A stretch of 47,434 bases of DNA, taken from Alteromonadaceae bacterium. GTDB taxonomy: Bacteria; Pseudomonadota; Gammaproteobacteria; Enterobacterales; Alteromonadaceae. The stretch spans positions 1-47,434 of the forward strand of contig WFQC01000080.1 of the NCBI GenBank assembly GCA_015487235.1, read 5' to 3'. Both the position numbers and the translations under genes were made by a program. The notes under the pieces are model-generated. The model was not told the DNA's origin. It did not search any database and was given only the letters and a program-made list of their open reading frames with translations. This document shows, in pieces, positions 46,707 to 47,434 of the stretch (position 1 is the stretch's first letter; every line of letters starts with the position of its first letter).

Positions 46707-46721
46707 TGACATATTATGTCA
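46707..46721. promoter_or_regulatory. 13/15-bp palindrome upstream of nfeD
   Basis: TGACAT-ATT-ATGTCA is a perfect palindrome. It contains the same 13-mer as at 14082-14094 and overlaps a TTGACA (46706-46711) that could be the -35 box of nfeD. Confidence 0.55.
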
Positions 46722-46768
46722 GTCGTTCTACCTTAAGTCACACTTTTTAACAAACAATGAGGCAAATG

Positions 46769-47218
46769 ATGGATTTTTTGTTGATGTTTGAAACGTGGAT
46801 CTTGGTGGCGATAGTGTTATCTTTAGCCGAGATTATTATTCCTGGTGGTATCTTGCTCAACTTAGGTATTGCCTCATTAATTGTTGCTATTAGTATAAAA
46901 TTTGCCATTGTTGACACTTGGGTTATGGTGTTAACGCTGTGGTTTATTGTGGCAACCTTTCTGCTTTTTATTTTGAACTTTTTTACCAATAAAATCTTTG
47001 GTAGTGCCCAATTAGTTGAAAATGTTGATGATGAATTGGATCTTTTTGGCCAAGAAGTGGTGGTTATTGAAAATATTGGTCCTGGTACTAAAAAAGGGCG
47101 CGTTGAATTTCAAGGCACCACATGGACTGCACTCGGTGACGGTTCTGAAATTAAAGCGGGTAGTCATGCCAAAATTGTCTGTAAAGAAAATATCTCGTTA
47201 GTAGTTGAGCAAGTGTAG
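46769..47218 (+). CDS. NfeD family membrane protein
   Basis: Short NfeD-type protein of 149 residues. Three or four membrane helices fill residues 4-78 (WILVAIVLSLAEIIIPGG, IASLIVAISIKFAIV, TLWFIVATFLLFILNFF). A C-terminal OB fold follows (LDLFGQEVVVIENIGPGTKKG, VEFQGTTWTALGDGSEI, AKIVCKENISLVVEQV). Partners of this family are usually SPFH/stomatin proteins; such a gene is often next to it, but none appears in the last 216 bases. ATG 46769 has GAGG 6 bases upstream; ATG 46757 and 46766 are the alternatives. Confidence 0.9.
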   Translation: MDFLLMFETWILVAIVLSLAEIIIPGGILLNLGIASLIVAISIKFAIVDTWVMVLTLWFIVATFLLFILNFFTNKIFGSAQLVENVDDELDLFGQEVVVIENIGPGTKKGRVEFQGTTWTALGDGSEIKAGSHAKIVCKENISLVVEQV

Positions 47219-47224
47219 CGTGTT

Positions 47225-47242
47225 GTTTTCAGCGCTGAAAAC
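47225..47242. other. 18-bp perfect palindrome after nfeD
   Basis: GTTTTCAGCGCTGAAAAC is fully self-complementary, 6 bases after the nfeD stop. It could fold as a 7-bp stem with a GCGC loop, but no T run follows, so its role as a terminator is doubtful. Confidence 0.4.
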
Positions 47243-47275
47243 TATCGCAAAACTCATAACATAAATTCATAGAAG

Positions 47276-47352
47276 AAAATATTTATACCCATGATACTTC
47301 AAGATGCGAGTTTCAGGATGCCTGAGCGATTCATGGTCAAGGCGCATCTTTT
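47276..47352. repeat. structured intergenic element at the window edge
   Basis: AAGATGCG (47301-47308) pairs with CGCATCTT (47343-47350), and within it TCAGG (47313-47317) pairs with CCTGA (47321-47325). The left flank TTATACCCATGATACTTC resembles the element near 25973. No open frame covers 47219-47434. It may be a copy of a dispersed intergenic repeat and may extend beyond the window. Confidence 0.4.
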
Positions 47353-47434
47353 TATTAATGGTGTTCCCTTAAAAATAGATGCAACGAAGAGCATGATTTG
47401 CTCAGGTATCTCCGTAGGGCTGGTTTATAAACGC

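Noticed and set aside
47276-47434. possible insertion-sequence end at the window edge
   Set aside because: There is no transposase frame, no clear terminal repeat pair beyond the small hairpins and no target duplication visible.

Overview
The window reads as chromosome of an AT-rich marine gammaproteobacterium of the Alteromonadales, most likely Colwelliaceae (Colwellia/Thalassotalea-like). This rests on gene order and protein character: the lptD-surA-pdxA-rsmA-apaG-apaH and rplU-rpmA-obgE sets typical of Gammaproteobacteria, a TonB receptor of the Xanthomonas/Caulobacter type, a PEP-CTERM-like surface protein and a large Cache hybrid kinase. It is an inference, with no database comparison. 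I see no rRNA, tRNA, CRISPR array, transposase or prophage gene.

Region by region. 1-3.9 kb: tail of an unidentified gene, ispB (quinone side chain), then rplU-rpmA, obgE and folA. 3.9-6.0 kb: a chemoreceptor. 6.2-12.9 kb: outer-membrane assembly, vitamin B6, rRNA methylation and Ap4A hydrolysis genes in one leftward operon. 13.3-19.6 kb: djlA, a periplasmic carbonic anhydrase, then a leftward rapA-rluA-DUF3530 set. 19.9-25.9 kb: accessory signalling block, with a PEP-CTERM-like exported protein, a membrane-anchored ToxR-like regulator, a hybrid histidine kinase and a transglutaminase-like exported protein. 26.1-30.2 kb: acyl-CoA dehydrogenase, GST, plsC, rraB and a 53-residue membrane protein. 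30.2-35.9 kb: RND efflux operon with a LysE-family exporter and a divergent TetR regulator. 35.9-41.8 kb: LacI regulator, pgi and a sugar-type TonB receptor. 41.9-46.1 kb: hutC-hutU-hutH for histidine breakdown. 46.2 kb to the end: a DUF6491-like lipoprotein, an NfeD protein and a structured intergenic element.

The best new information is regulatory. Three near-identical LacI-type palindromes link pgi with the TonB receptor into a probable local sugar regulon. Two palindromes sit in the tetR/RND gap. Two identical 12-bp HutC-type sites precede hutC. A 13-bp palindrome recurs upstream of both the carbonic anhydrase and nfeD genes, 32 kb apart, and nothing annotated here explains it. A 53-codon membrane-protein gene with a strong ribosome site lies between rraB and the LysE gene. 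I did not find a clear multi-gene system of an unknown kind; the nearest candidates are the signalling block at 19.9-25.9 kb and the shared 13-bp palindrome.

Several starts were moved downstream from the longest open frame, because the ribosome site, promoter or family alignment supports an internal start (folA, MCP, djlA, rapA, plsC, RND adaptor, pgi, TonB receptor, hutC, hutU, nfeD).
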